Below are positions 6,971 through 15,826 of a DNA stretch of 64,000 nucleotides, one piece after another. Both the position numbers and the translations under genes were made by a program. Source of the DNA: Bacillus sp. N13C7 (GTDB taxonomy: Bacteria > Bacillota > Bacilli > Bacillales > Bacillaceae). Where the stretch lies: assembly GCF_026790065.1 (NCBI RefSeq), contig NZ_JALAMO010000005.1, positions 186,001-250,000 of the forward strand. Reading direction: 5' to 3'. The notes under the pieces were generated by a model that was not told the origin of the DNA, did not search any database, and saw only the letters and a program-made list of their open reading frames with translations. Every line of letters begins with the position of its first letter. The first letter of the stretch is position 1.

Positions 6971-7948
6971 TTACTTCAATTTTTCTTCAATTTTCGCTTT
7001 AGTCTTAGGTCCATAAATGCCGTCAGCAGTCAGGCCACTTACTGACTGGAACCGTTTGACCGCGTTTGCTGTTTTCGGGCCGTACACGCCGTCAATGCCG
7101 TTATTCTTTGCCCCTTTATCCGGGTAGAAATAAAGAGCAGCCAGAGCATTTTGAACCTGCCTTACTTTCGTGCCTTTCGTCATCGGACTTGTCACTTTAA
7201 TAACCCCGGAAGGTAGAGCATATGACGTTTTTTTACTGCTTGGTTTCGTGCTGGGAGTGCTTGATCCTGTGAGCTTTAATACTTGGCCGACCTTGATCAA
7301 GTTCGGGTTTTTGATACCGTTCAAGCTTTGCAGGGTTGTCACACTAACCCCGTGCTCTTTTGCAATTGCGGAAAGAGTATCGCCTTTTTCAACTGTGTAA
7401 GTGCCCCCAGAAGCTTTAGGCGCAGATGATGACGTTTTAGATGTTGCCTTTCCTCCTAACGCCTTTAATTCTGCCTCAATGGCAGCCTTAACCTCGTCCC
7501 ATCTTCCCTCTGATAAAATTCGATGCGGACAATATTTACCGTTCCAGTCTTGATGCTTGCGGACACGGTCAACGCCCCATCCTCGTTCTTTAAGCAGCTG
7601 CGCCACAAACTTGATTGCCAGCTTTTCTGCTGCCTTGTATTTAGGGCCTCCTGACTTACTGTAGCAGATTTCAACGCCAATAGACTTACGGTTCCCGGTG
7701 CCGTTTGTGCCGTCTCCTGTGTGCCATGCGTTACGATTTGTAGGAATGCCCTGCCGCACCTCTTTGTCATCGATTGCAAAATGAAAACTTGTCGAGCTTG
7801 TGTTCCCGATCATATAGCTGATCTCGTTAGCAGCTGACGCGTCGTTTGCTGTATTGTGGATAGTAATGTATTCCGCTGTCATTGGGTTCGAACATTTCAA
7901 ACCGTATTTAGCTTCTGATACAAGATTCTTTTTCACTGTGATTGTCAT
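6971..7948 (-). CDS. Endolysin: N-acetylmuramoyl-L-alanine amidase with LysM and PG-binding domains
   Basis: The start at 7948 follows AAAGGAGAG. Residues about 5-150 form an Amidase_2 domain: zinc ligands and active-site segments are [15 protein letters not shown] and [11 protein letters not shown] LysM domain ([20 protein letters not shown], about 182-225) and a PG_binding_1 domain (about 255-323) follow, joined by Ser/Thr-rich linkers. Length 325 aa. It cuts the bond between muramic acid and the stem peptide at the end of the lytic cycle. It is the last gene of the late operon, after the holin. A stump of a related gene lies at 3607-3684. Confidence 0.93.
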   Translation of the reverse strand: MTITVKKNLVSEAKYGLKCSNPMTAEYITIHNTANDASAANEISYMIGNTSSTSFHFAIDDKEVRQGIPTNRNAWHTGDGTNGTGNRKSIGVEICYSKSGGPKYKAAEKLAIKFVAQLLKERGWGVDRVRKHQDWNGKYCPHRILSEGRWDEVKAAIEAELKALGGKATSKTSSSAPKASGGTYTVEKGDTLSAIAKEHGVSVTTLQSLNGIKNPNLIKVGQVLKLTGSSTPSTKPSSKKTSYALPSGVIKVTSPMTKGTKVRQVQNALAALYFYPDKGAKNNGIDGVYGPKTANAVKRFQSVSGLTADGIYGPKTKAKIEEKLK

Positions 7949-7991
7949 AAGTATTCTCTCCTTTATTTTTGATATAGAAAAAGCCGCCGGG

Positions 7992-8414
7992 TTACCCAGC
8001 AGCCTGTTCATCCTTTTCATTTGTTTGTTCGTTGTCCTTTTCGATTACGTGAAGTCGGTCAGTGATGGCCGCCGGAATCTTAACGCCGATCTGCGCCAGA
8101 TTCTCCGTAATAGAAAGGCCCTCATTGGCGATATAAAAAAGAACGGTCCCAAATGTCAGGACGCCGTTCAGATTGAGGATTGTATCTACGATATTTGCCA
8201 CAATGACCACTAGAAAACTGAGCATTTTTCGGACATATCCAAACCAAGCGCTCCGGCTCCGCAGCTTCTTAAATTTCCATGCCTTGATCACACCCGTTAT
8301 TACGTCAAGGATGCTGAGAACTAGTAGTAAATCAAGGTACTTCACACCCCCAAACAGGTAAACTCTCGCTAAATCCAACGTCTCAAAGTTAATAAACACG
8401 TTCGTTTCCTCCAT
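7992..8414 (-). CDS. Phage holin, 140 aa
   Basis: Several hydrophobic segments (about residues 15-40, 62-85, 88-105) and a charged C-terminal tail fit the toxin-secretion/phage-lysis holin family ([19 protein letters not shown] is the typical first part). It stands just before the amidase, as holins do, and would permeabilise the membrane so that the amidase reaches the wall. Confidence 0.85.
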   Translation of the reverse strand: MEETNVFINFETLDLARVYLFGGVKYLDLLLVLSILDVITGVIKAWKFKKLRSRSAWFGYVRKMLSFLVVIVANIVDTILNLNGVLTFGTVLFYIANEGLSITENLAQIGVKIPAAITDRLHVIEKDNEQTNEKDEQAAG

Positions 8415-8441
8415 TTCTTTTAATCACCTCCTTAGAGGCAA

Positions 8442-8467
8442 AATAAAAACACCTCCACGGGTGTTGG
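8442..8467 (-). terminator. Terminator-like hairpin between XkdX gene and holin
   Basis: Minus strand ACACCCGTGGAGGTGTTTTTATTT forms a short stem with a U tract, inside the late operon. Confidence 0.5.
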
Positions 8468-8642
8468 TTAACTTCCTAAATCTATGACAACCGGCTCTGT
8501 AGCTGGATAGGTCAGTCCGGTGATTTCTTTATATTGTTCTTCTGTAATTCTATTTAAGATAACAAAACGGGCGACATCAGCGTTTGTGTAATACTGTCTG
8601 CCCCATCCATAGATGGTTTTTACATTTGCAAACCAATCCATT
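8468..8642 (-). pseudogene. XkdX-family protein with a one-base frameshift
   Basis: From ATG 8642 the frame reads MDWFANVKTIYGWGRQYYTN and then stops two codons later. The neighbouring frame continues with DVARFVILNRITEEQYKEIT to a stop at 8468. Removing one C (GG at 8580-8581 on the plus strand) joins them into a typical 57-aa XkdX protein. XkdX proteins sit at the end of tail-fibre cassettes in Bacillus prophages. An intact homologue is at 10825-10998. A sequencing error cannot be excluded. Confidence 0.65.
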
Positions 8643-9012
8643 ACACTTCCCCTCCTTCGGCCAGCATCATTAATAAGTCCGCGATCATTTTCGCCTGAGT
8701 CTCAGCCTGATTTTGCGATTCTGCCAGCTGGACCATGATTGCGGCATTCTGAGCTTTTAACACTTCAATAGGGGATTGACCTTCCACGCTATGTGCATGA
8801 TTCAGAATTTCATCTATTTCTGTTTGTGTAGCACCCTCAATCCACCCCCGTAAGACCGGATCAAATTTCGGTTTAAAAAGGGAAGGAGTGGCCGGAGGTT
8901 CAATTTCTGTGCAAAAGCCCGGAATAACATAATTACCGACGTCGTCTTTTTCGTAAACCAGAACCGGCTCAACGAACATAAAATTTTCATCATACTTATA
9001 AACCTGTTTCAA
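8641..9012 (-). CDS. Tail-fibre-associated protein, 123 aa (second cassette)
   Basis: TTG start after AAGGAGGGGG. The N terminus (VYKYDENFMFVEPVLVYE) matches that of the 102-aa protein at 10995 (AYQYDENYIYDCPVEIQYI), followed by a Trp-containing segment ending in a helical tail rich in Gln and Ala. It lies between the fibre gene and the XkdX gene, as in other Bacillus and Listeria phages. Probably a fibre-assembly or small baseplate protein. Confidence 0.75.
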   Translation of the reverse strand: MKQVYKYDENFMFVEPVLVYEKDDVGNYVIPGFCTEIEPPATPSLFKPKFDPVLRGWIEGATQTEIDEILNHAHSVEGQSPIEVLKAQNAAIMVQLAESQNQAETQAKMIADLLMMLAEGGEV

Positions 9013-9024
9013 CTTTCCCCCTCC

Positions 9025-10812
9025 TTAATCTAACGGGATCGGGTTAACGTCCATATGATAGCCTGTTACCGCGCTATTATCATTGGACATTAAACCGGTC
9101 AATTTTAAATCTCCAGTGCCATAAACAATGAGCTTGCAAATCCCTGTTATTCCTGATGTTGATACCAATACAACTGCTCCATTACTTGGCACCACAGAAG
9201 AAGGAATTGAACCAATTACAACCTCCCGAGGTGCTGTGATGTGACCTCTTAGTAAAAGCAGTTTCCCCCACTTGGCATATTGAAACGGCCTGTCTCCATT
9301 CGCTGCACCATTTTTTAATGTGACATTTTGCCATGTTACCAACTCAAAATCCTCATTCGTAATGAGCCGCTTCCAAGTCTTCCATCCGTCAACATTGGAT
9401 ACTCTCCAAGTAGAACCATCGTTTCCCATCGCTAAAACTTCACCAAAACCATCCTGCCCGATTTGAAGACCGCGGAATGAACTACTAACAGGCGGTTGGT
9501 TTATTGTTGTGTAATTCGAGTAAAAAGTTGTTGTTCTCTTCGTTGCCAGTTCCGTAAATAAGTCCTTATCGGCTAATCCAACAAGATGATGTCCCGCATC
9601 TGCTGTGAGCTTATGAATTTGGCTCCCATTCCATTTATCTTTTTCGGCTTTTGATAAATGGATATCTGTTCTATTGGCATGCGCATCAACTTTCTTTTGG
9701 GCTCCTTCTACAGTTTCTATCTCAATCCAAGGTGTCCAAGTTTCCCAGTCATTTTTACGGATTCGATTGAAGGATTTCAAACCATTCGTGGCATCATACG
9801 CAGTTTGAACGAGCGTATTTCCGTAACTCATAACCAGAAGAAAACATTGGGTCAAGCCTGGCCCGTGTAAACCAGCATTGTATATTAGATACATCCCGGT
9901 ATCAGTTAATTCATTATAATCCGTTGTTTCACTGCTGGCTTTATAAAATACCCTCCCATTATCTTGGGTTAGTTTATAGAGCTGCCCGGCATTCCATTTG
10001 TCCTTATCGTTTTTTGTGACATGGCGCTCGTTGTTAAAATTATGTTGTCGAAACTCATAATAATCAGCCTGTTTGACATTATCAACGTTTCCCAAGCCTA
10101 CTTGATCAGCAGTCACTTTATGCGGGTTTGATGTATTATCTACATGGTTATCAAATTCAGTCTTTGACGCTTGTTTTACGTTTTCGACGTTCCCTAAGCC
10201 TACCTGACTTTTTGTAACACCATGAGGGTTGGACTTATTATTTTTATGGGTATCTAAATTAGCCTGAACAGCATCAGCCTTTTTCTGTGCACCGTCTTTC
10301 GTTTCAATGTTCTCTAAATCCTCAAATTTTTTTCGCAGCTCTTCAACCGTCTGGATGGTCTCGTTATAAAGCTCGTTGATCTTATTTTTTAAGGACTCAA
10401 AATCATCTATATAGTACTCCACGCTCGGCAGAATATCAGTGTCAATAAGTGCTTTCTTAATCTCAAATGAAAACTCATGGATCGACATGGTCTGCTGATT
10501 TGTGTAGGAGACATCAAGCTCAGCTTGAACGGTCCCAACGTGTCTGATTTCTTCATCAGATAGAACATACGACAGCCTGCCGTTCAATTTATCAGTGATT
10601 TCAATATTTCGAACAAATCGGCTGCCGTCAGACATTAAAAGGACGAGCTTCACCACTGCCGCGGATAACGGAAGGGGAACCCCGTCTTTCATAAGCTGGA
10701 ATGACAGTTTTGCTGTTCCTTTGTCTTGAGTTGTATATTGGATGTTTGTTTGTACCGGGCTTTTGCGCCGGCCATTGATCGTAAAAGTAAGTGATTCATC
10801 TTTGTATGGCAT
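9025..10812 (-). CDS. Baseplate upper/receptor-binding protein, BppU-type N terminus, 595 aa
   Basis: Residues 1-115 resemble the BppU N-terminal domain that docks on the baseplate (LTFTINGRRKSPVQTNIQYT). A helical stretch leads to two repeats of SNPHGVTKSQVGLGNVENVK type (about 192-250), common in phage fibres. Pyocin-knob-like segments follow (YNELTDTGMYLI, PWIEIETVEGA), then a beta-rich tip shared with the C terminus of the 632-aa protein at 11319. Good ribosome binding site (AAAGGAGGG). It should form the side fibre that binds cell-wall polymers. Confidence 0.85.
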   Translation of the reverse strand: MPYKDESLTFTINGRRKSPVQTNIQYTTQDKGTAKLSFQLMKDGVPLPLSAAVVKLVLLMSDGSRFVRNIEITDKLNGRLSYVLSDEEIRHVGTVQAELDVSYTNQQTMSIHEFSFEIKKALIDTDILPSVEYYIDDFESLKNKINELYNETIQTVEELRKKFEDLENIETKDGAQKKADAVQANLDTHKNNKSNPHGVTKSQVGLGNVENVKQASKTEFDNHVDNTSNPHKVTADQVGLGNVDNVKQADYYEFRQHNFNNERHVTKNDKDKWNAGQLYKLTQDNGRVFYKASSETTDYNELTDTGMYLIYNAGLHGPGLTQCFLLVMSYGNTLVQTAYDATNGLKSFNRIRKNDWETWTPWIEIETVEGAQKKVDAHANRTDIHLSKAEKDKWNGSQIHKLTADAGHHLVGLADKDLFTELATKRTTTFYSNYTTINQPPVSSSFRGLQIGQDGFGEVLAMGNDGSTWRVSNVDGWKTWKRLITNEDFELVTWQNVTLKNGAANGDRPFQYAKWGKLLLLRGHITAPREVVIGSIPSSVVPSNGAVVLVSTSGITGICKLIVYGTGDLKLTGLMSNDNSAVTGYHMDVNPIPLD

Positions 10813-10824
10813 AGTGTCCCTCCT

Positions 10825-10998
10825 TTACTCTTCTATAGAAGGAGATCCTTTGTCAGCCTGTCGGAGCCCTTTGATCTCATTCATTTCCTCTTCTGTTATC
10901 TTGCCTTGATCCACAGCCATAGAAAGAAGCTCCTCCTTGCTGTCCCAATACCCTGATAGATAACACGTCTTGATGGCATTATAAAAAGGGCTGCTCAT
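10825..10998 (-). CDS. XkdX-family small protein, 57 aa (first cassette, intact)
   Basis: ATG at 10998 overlaps the stop of the preceding gene (ATGA). The protein has the family pattern: aromatic N terminus (FYNAIKTCYLSGYWDSKEEL) and KITEEEMNEIKG near the middle. It closes the first receptor-binding cassette and is the intact counterpart of the frameshifted gene at 8468. Exact role in the virion unknown. Confidence 0.75.
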   Translation of the reverse strand: MSSPFYNAIKTCYLSGYWDSKEELLSMAVDQGKITEEEMNEIKGLRQADKGSPSIEE

Positions 10999-11303
10999 CC
11001 CGCATCACCCCTTACCATCGTTTCAAGTATATCGGCAACAGCTTTCAGCGCCTTTGTCCCATCGCTTTCTTCAGCTGAATCAGCTGTCTCAAGCGACTCA
11101 ATGTATTCAGCCGATGCGCTTTCTATCCACTCTGTTCCCGTCCATTTGGCCTGCACCAAGTCACCCGGACTGATCTCGGTTGCATTTTCCGGAACAACAT
11201 GCTTTACGTTTCCGTCATCATCTTCGATGTATTGAATTTCAACCGGGCAATCATAAATATAGTTTTCATCATATTGATAAGCCCACATTTGTTTATATTC
11301 CAT
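10995..11303 (-). CDS. Tail-fibre-associated protein, 102 aa (first cassette)
   Basis: Start at 11303 follows AAAGGGGTG. N-terminal YQYDENYIYDCPVEI motif and a WTGTEWIES segment are shared in pattern with the 123-aa protein of the second cassette. C-terminal Glu/Ala-rich helix. Translationally coupled to the XkdX gene by ATGA. Confidence 0.75.
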   Translation of the reverse strand: MEYKQMWAYQYDENYIYDCPVEIQYIEDDDGNVKHVVPENATEISPGDLVQAKWTGTEWIESASAEYIESLETADSAEESDGTKALKAVADILETMVRGDAG

Positions 11304-11318
11304 ATGAGACACCCCTTT

Positions 11319-13217
11319 TTAATCCAGCTTGATGATTTCATCAATATAGGTGTATGTTGCATTCGATGCGCTTTTTGCAAACAGCCCGAGTGCAGAGATA
11401 TTTCCATTTGATCGAAAAACAATCTTTCTATCTCCTGTTGTACCGGCTACAGGGCAGCTTTTATAGGTATTCTTTTTAGGCCGGGCGCTGGCAGGCAATG
11501 TCGCAAAATCAACGCCGTCTTTCTGCGGAATGGTAACTCGGCCCCTTACAAAAAGAAATCCTCCCTGTACTGCAAATTGTAGACGATAGTTGCTGTCAGG
11601 ATTCTTTGCACCATTCTTTAAAGGCAGGTCTGCCCAAGGCAGCTTTCCACTTGCTGAAATCTCTGACCAATCGCCTACATTACCCGTATTTGTAACAACT
11701 CGGGTTAAAATTTTAATTGGCCGGGCTGTTGCGTTTCTGGTTAACGTTTGAATGACTGATCCGGCGCGATCGGCCGGCGCAATGTTTAACCACCATCCGG
11801 CGTTACCGCTGTCCGGATGATCCGAAAGGGTCTTTGTTTCTGTCGTCAGCATATAGTAAAAACCGGGCTGCCTGAATTCTTTTAAAGACTTTAAGCCGTC
11901 CGGGAGCCGCTTTGAATAGCCATTATTTTGAGTAAGTTTATACCCTTGATATCCTTGGGCTAAATCAATACCAAATTTGGCTGCATTCTCTTTAGAATGG
12001 TAGGCGTAAACCTTGGCAAGTCTTTTTCCGACGGCTCCCGTAGCCACACCTGCGAATAGCGATTTCTTCCCTGTCTTCGGGTCCTTATATAAAAAGATTG
12101 ACTCAGGCTCTCGGAAACCATCTTCGTATTTGCCATCTGGCCCATAGCCAAAATTACAGGAGATACGCTTTTTCAAGCTTCCATCCTTAAAGCTAAATTG
12201 AGTGATTTCACATGGATATGTTTTGTTGTTTGTATCTCCGGTGTACCAGTACAAATCATAGCCATCTATTGTGAAACCTTGGAGATAAAACAAGTCACTC
12301 GGAATGATTACCTTCCCCAGCACTTTATTTACGCCGTTTTTTACATCACTTAATTTCCTGAGCTCTACCAAACTATTATCGTCTTGTAATCTGATTCGGA
12401 ATGCAATAAAGCCATTTTCTCTATCAATCACAGGAATCGTATAATAATCGTTGAATTTGTTATAGCGTTTAATGCCTCCACTGCCGCCGTTCAATGTGAC
12501 CCCTGCCGTATAAGGAAAACGCACAAGATCGTTGCCAACAGTGTTTCCGTTTGAATCGACAACATTATAGTTGGACCAGATATACACTTTCCCGTTTTCC
12601 CGTTCCAATCCAATTGTGGTGCCGTGACCACCGTGAATGAGCGTCATGCTGTCCAGCATCACCCCGTTTTGATTCATCCGGGTAATGGTGAAACTTTCAC
12701 TTTTATCTTTATTACCGCTGGCAACCTGTGTGGCGTAGATGTCACCTGTCAATTCATCAATGACAAAACACTGAAGCACCGTTTTATCTGCTAAATTCAA
12801 GTTTGTATGATAAACCGGCGTAACGGTTGTAAAGTCAAAAGACAATTCCTTCTGAATCATTGAATCCAAGTTTTCGAGATCAGTTTCGTTTGCGACAAGG
12901 TGATCACGTAAAGATGGATAGACTTTCCCTCTTTTGTCTACACGAGCATCCAAGGTTTCTTTTATATTGGTCCCATCTGCTTCTAAAATAATGTTTCGCA
13001 GTCGAGCTTTCGCTATTTCAATTTCCTCATAAACTGTCAGCCCGCCGCCATGAGCGACTTGAGAAGACGTATGAGCAGTGACAGCCGATTTATGATTGGC
13101 AATGGAATTGGATAGTCCATTTAATCCATTTTCAATGCTTTCCAGGTCATCCCGCTGCTGCGCAAGATATAGTGAATCTTTTGTAGAATCATAATCTTTT
13201 ATTAATCTGATCACCAT
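11319..13217 (-). CDS. Tail receptor-binding protein, TagC/P68-type beta-propeller, 632 aa
   Basis: The first 125 residues are helical and dock or trimerise. Residues about 130-410 contain repeated beta units (GDIYATQVASGNKDKSESFT, LIHGGHGTTIGLERENGKVY, YFGYGPDGK-type turns), the pattern of the P68 RBP/TagC-like propeller. A pyocin-knob-like part (KEFRQPGFYYMLTTETKTL) and a beta tip related to the other fibre protein end the chain. Such proteins bind wall teichoic acid or other surface glycans. First gene of the first of two tandem cassettes. Confidence 0.8.
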   Translation of the reverse strand: MVIRLIKDYDSTKDSLYLAQQRDDLESIENGLNGLSNSIANHKSAVTAHTSSQVAHGGGLTVYEEIEIAKARLRNIILEADGTNIKETLDARVDKRGKVYPSLRDHLVANETDLENLDSMIQKELSFDFTTVTPVYHTNLNLADKTVLQCFVIDELTGDIYATQVASGNKDKSESFTITRMNQNGVMLDSMTLIHGGHGTTIGLERENGKVYIWSNYNVVDSNGNTVGNDLVRFPYTAGVTLNGGSGGIKRYNKFNDYYTIPVIDRENGFIAFRIRLQDDNSLVELRKLSDVKNGVNKVLGKVIIPSDLFYLQGFTIDGYDLYWYTGDTNNKTYPCEITQFSFKDGSLKKRISCNFGYGPDGKYEDGFREPESIFLYKDPKTGKKSLFAGVATGAVGKRLAKVYAYHSKENAAKFGIDLAQGYQGYKLTQNNGYSKRLPDGLKSLKEFRQPGFYYMLTTETKTLSDHPDSGNAGWWLNIAPADRAGSVIQTLTRNATARPIKILTRVVTNTGNVGDWSEISASGKLPWADLPLKNGAKNPDSNYRLQFAVQGGFLFVRGRVTIPQKDGVDFATLPASARPKKNTYKSCPVAGTTGDRKIVFRSNGNISALGLFAKSASNATYTYIDEIIKLD

Positions 13218-13243
13218 GAGATCACTCTCCTTTCAAGAACAAC

Positions 13244-13269
13244 ACAAAAAGCACCCTGGTAAGAGTGCT
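13244..13269 (-). terminator. Terminator-like hairpin after the tail endopeptidase
   Basis: Minus strand AGCACTCTTACCAGGGTGCTTTTTG forms a stem with a U tract at a module boundary within the late operon. Confidence 0.55.
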
Positions 13270-14972
13270 CATATCATCATTCTTAGTTTTTGCATATATC
13301 GCTTTTGATCTTTCAATCTCTTCTCTTGCTCCATCCGTATGTCTTGAATATCTTTTCGGAAATTAGCAAAAGTCAGTGTCGGTTTTGCGTAAGGATTTAA
13401 TGGTTTATATTGAATGGCCAAAAGACGGACATCATCTTCGTACGTTACGCCATATGATGTGTCAGCCAAAATATGCAGTGTGTCACCCTTCCAGAAATCC
13501 TCTTGTATCTTTAAAAGCTTCGGCTCGTAGATGTATTCATAATCCACTTCTATTTCTGTCTGTGGATATGGGTTTACATACTTTTTCAAAGCCGCCAACA
13601 TACTGGATGCTTTTTTATATTTTTCATCCCTCAATGGTTCTGCCCATCTCGGCATGCCATCAATGAGGAATTTATCTTCATCAGGATGCTTGTACAAAAC
13701 TGGCTCAAAAACATATTCCGTTTTTTTGCTGTCTGTGCTGCTGTTTTCTTTAATGGCACCAAATCCCCTCGCCCTTGTGGAGCACCCTTGAGTAGAGGTT
13801 TTGATTGTGATACCAGGCATATTATATCGAGTATCAAGTGTATGATTTATTCGTTTGCCCATTTTCTTATACACGTAGACTTTATAATTATCGACATCTA
13901 ATTCTAAGCCATAGTCTTCCACAATTTCATCCATCAGATCATTTCCGAATCTGTCACCGAAATTCTCTTGTTCAACGCTAGAGAACTCACTTTCTTTGTC
14001 CATAAAGATGTACCTTAATTTTGTGCCTTTAAAAACAAAATCAAGCATCTTCCTGACGGTAAACGTCCCGCTGATCGTATCTTCTACATAGTGGTTGTTT
14101 AGTGTCACAACATAAACGTGGCTTGCTGTTACTTTTTTAGAAAGTGTTCCTTCCTGGTTAATTGCAATATCTGTGATGAAATACTTTTGATGATTGAATT
14201 TTTTCTCATCAAGATAAAGAATATTGTCATTCACAAGCAAGTCGTATTCTGTGCCATTATCTGCTGTCCTTGTGATCGTAAATTCAATGTCCTTTTTCCC
14301 TGTCGTATCGTCTAATAAGTCCGGGTCTGCTCCGATGACTTCAATAGCTTGTGAATCGTCCTGACTCGCCACATGCAGCTTTGGAAAATATACATCTTTA
14401 GGAAGGCTCTGATTTAGCGTAATATCTTTTCCGTCATACTCTTTGCTCGGCAGGTCTACGATCGGATCAGGATTACTAGGTTCATCCGGATTGTCGGGCA
14501 GCCCCTCAGTTGTATCGTATTTGGTTAATTTATACGTGAAAATAATGCTATTGAGCTTTGTTGCATAATTTGGATCAGTTGCATATCCAGCTTTTACGAG
14601 GGCAGCTGTGGCTTTTTGATAATCCGTCTCTCCGACAACGGCCCTGTAATGATTTTTATCCCAGCTTACGCCATTGAGATACAGGTTAGCTAAATCATCA
14701 ATTGACTCTTTCCAAGAGGGATATTTTCTAAACTTTGCCGGAACCTGAACATTTTCACCGTTGATGACTTCCCATGTCATCATAGTGACATATTGTCCCT
14801 TGTATTCGCCTTTCATTCCGAATAGGTTGTGTCCTTTTGTTGCAAGTTCACTTGTTCCCCATGCACTCTCAAGACAGCCCTGGGCAATGATTAACGAAGC
14901 AAGAATTTGATGGTTTTTATAAACTCTTTGAGCGTCGGCGGCTATTTGTTTAATGAAATCTTCTTTAGCCAA
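13269..14972 (-). CDS. Tail-associated lysin (Tal) with glucosaminidase and endopeptidase domains
   Basis: TTG at 14972 is well spaced from GAGGTGG; a GTG at 14990 overlaps the previous stop and is the alternative. Residues about 5-155 form a GH73-type glucosaminidase (SLIIAQGCLESAWGTSELA, with the catalytic Glu, and NLFGMKG). A Pro/Asp-rich linker (GLPDNPDEPSNPDPIVDLP) leads to the prophage tail endopeptidase/gp44-type region that forms the tail tip. Length 567 aa. It should open the wall locally during DNA injection. Directly follows the distal tail protein. Confidence 0.85.
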   Translation of the reverse strand: MAKEDFIKQIAADAQRVYKNHQILASLIIAQGCLESAWGTSELATKGHNLFGMKGEYKGQYVTMMTWEVINGENVQVPAKFRKYPSWKESIDDLANLYLNGVSWDKNHYRAVVGETDYQKATAALVKAGYATDPNYATKLNSIIFTYKLTKYDTTEGLPDNPDEPSNPDPIVDLPSKEYDGKDITLNQSLPKDVYFPKLHVASQDDSQAIEVIGADPDLLDDTTGKKDIEFTITRTADNGTEYDLLVNDNILYLDEKKFNHQKYFITDIAINQEGTLSKKVTASHVYVVTLNNHYVEDTISGTFTVRKMLDFVFKGTKLRYIFMDKESEFSSVEQENFGDRFGNDLMDEIVEDYGLELDVDNYKVYVYKKMGKRINHTLDTRYNMPGITIKTSTQGCSTRARGFGAIKENSSTDSKKTEYVFEPVLYKHPDEDKFLIDGMPRWAEPLRDEKYKKASSMLAALKKYVNPYPQTEIEVDYEYIYEPKLLKIQEDFWKGDTLHILADTSYGVTYEDDVRLLAIQYKPLNPYAKPTLTFANFRKDIQDIRMEQEKRLKDQKRYMQKLRMMI

Positions 14973-14986
14973 AAAACCACCACCTC

Positions 14987-15826
14987 TCACAAATAATAAA
15001 GCCGAGTATCGAATTGGATGGTGAAGTCACTTGTGTTCTGAACTTCAAACTCATTCCATCCTATTTCAAGACTCGGCAGCCGGCCAGATGTTTTAATCGG
15101 CGTGTTATTAATGATTGTATATTGTTTGAGAAAAGAAACCTGCTGACTTTTCTTTAGTTCCTGTTCAATCGTAAGCTTTTCGTCATTAGTATGATTGATC
15201 AATATTACATTTTTACCTGCAGCATTTAACAGGACATTGTAATCATGATCCAGTGGATTTATCTGCACATCACCGGGATTAAACACATAGAAACGTTTCT
15301 GATTCTTAAAAGAATAGTTCAATTGATCATTAGGCGGGATGTTCATTCCAAAAGTCCGCTTTGCTCTAGTGAAATACTGCTTATCTTTTGTTGTAAAAGT
15401 TGATTCCGCGATCCCTGTAATATTAGTGAACTCAACAGAGAAATCGTTATAGGTTTTCTCCTTCTCTTTTTGGATGCTGAAATTCCCGTCACAAGTGACA
15501 AGGAAACGACGATTCGGCCAAAGATCAGAAGAAATGTAATAAGGAAACGGCTTAACCAATAGGGCATATAGCTGATGCCGGTACATATAAAAATTTTCAT
15601 GCTTGAGCGCATTCAAATAAAACTCAACATTTATTTTTCTTTCCCCGTAAGTCACATCGCGTGGATGCTGCGGTAAAATCAAACCGTGCCGCCGAGGGAT
15701 CGTAATTGTTTCCCGATTAATATTCGGAGCTTCCGGCACAAAGCTTAATACTTCAAATTGAGGGAGTAAGCTGTCAAGGCTTTGCTCCCCTAATCCGTTA
15801 TTGAAATCAATAAACAGTTTTACCAT
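14987..15826 (-). CDS. Distal tail protein (Dit), 279 aa
   Basis: Placed between the tape measure and Tal, the fixed position of Dit. The N terminus (LSFVPEAPNINRETITIPRR ... ) and the strand-rich body fit the Siphovirus tail component family; a galectin-like C-terminal half is possible. Dit hexamers form the hub connecting the tail tube and the receptor-binding proteins. The ATG lies 7 bases inside the tape-measure gene, indicating coupled translation. Confidence 0.88.
   Translation of the reverse strand: MVKLFIDFNNGLGEQSLDSLLPQFEVLSFVPEAPNINRETITIPRRHGLILPQHPRDVTYGERKINVEFYLNALKHENFYMYRHQLYALLVKPFPYYISSDLWPNRRFLVTCDGNFSIQKEKEKTYNDFSVEFTNITGIAESTFTTKDKQYFTRAKRTFGMNIPPNDQLNYSFKNQKRFYVFNPGDVQINPLDHDYNVLLNAAGKNVILINHTNDEKLTIEQELKKSQQVSFLKQYTIINNTPIKTSGRLPSLEIGWNEFEVQNTSDFTIQFDTRLYYL

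Noticed and set aside
9700-10300. CRISPR-like repeats
   Set aside because: The near-repeats encode SNPHGVTKSQVGLGNV-type fibre repeats; no regular spacers.
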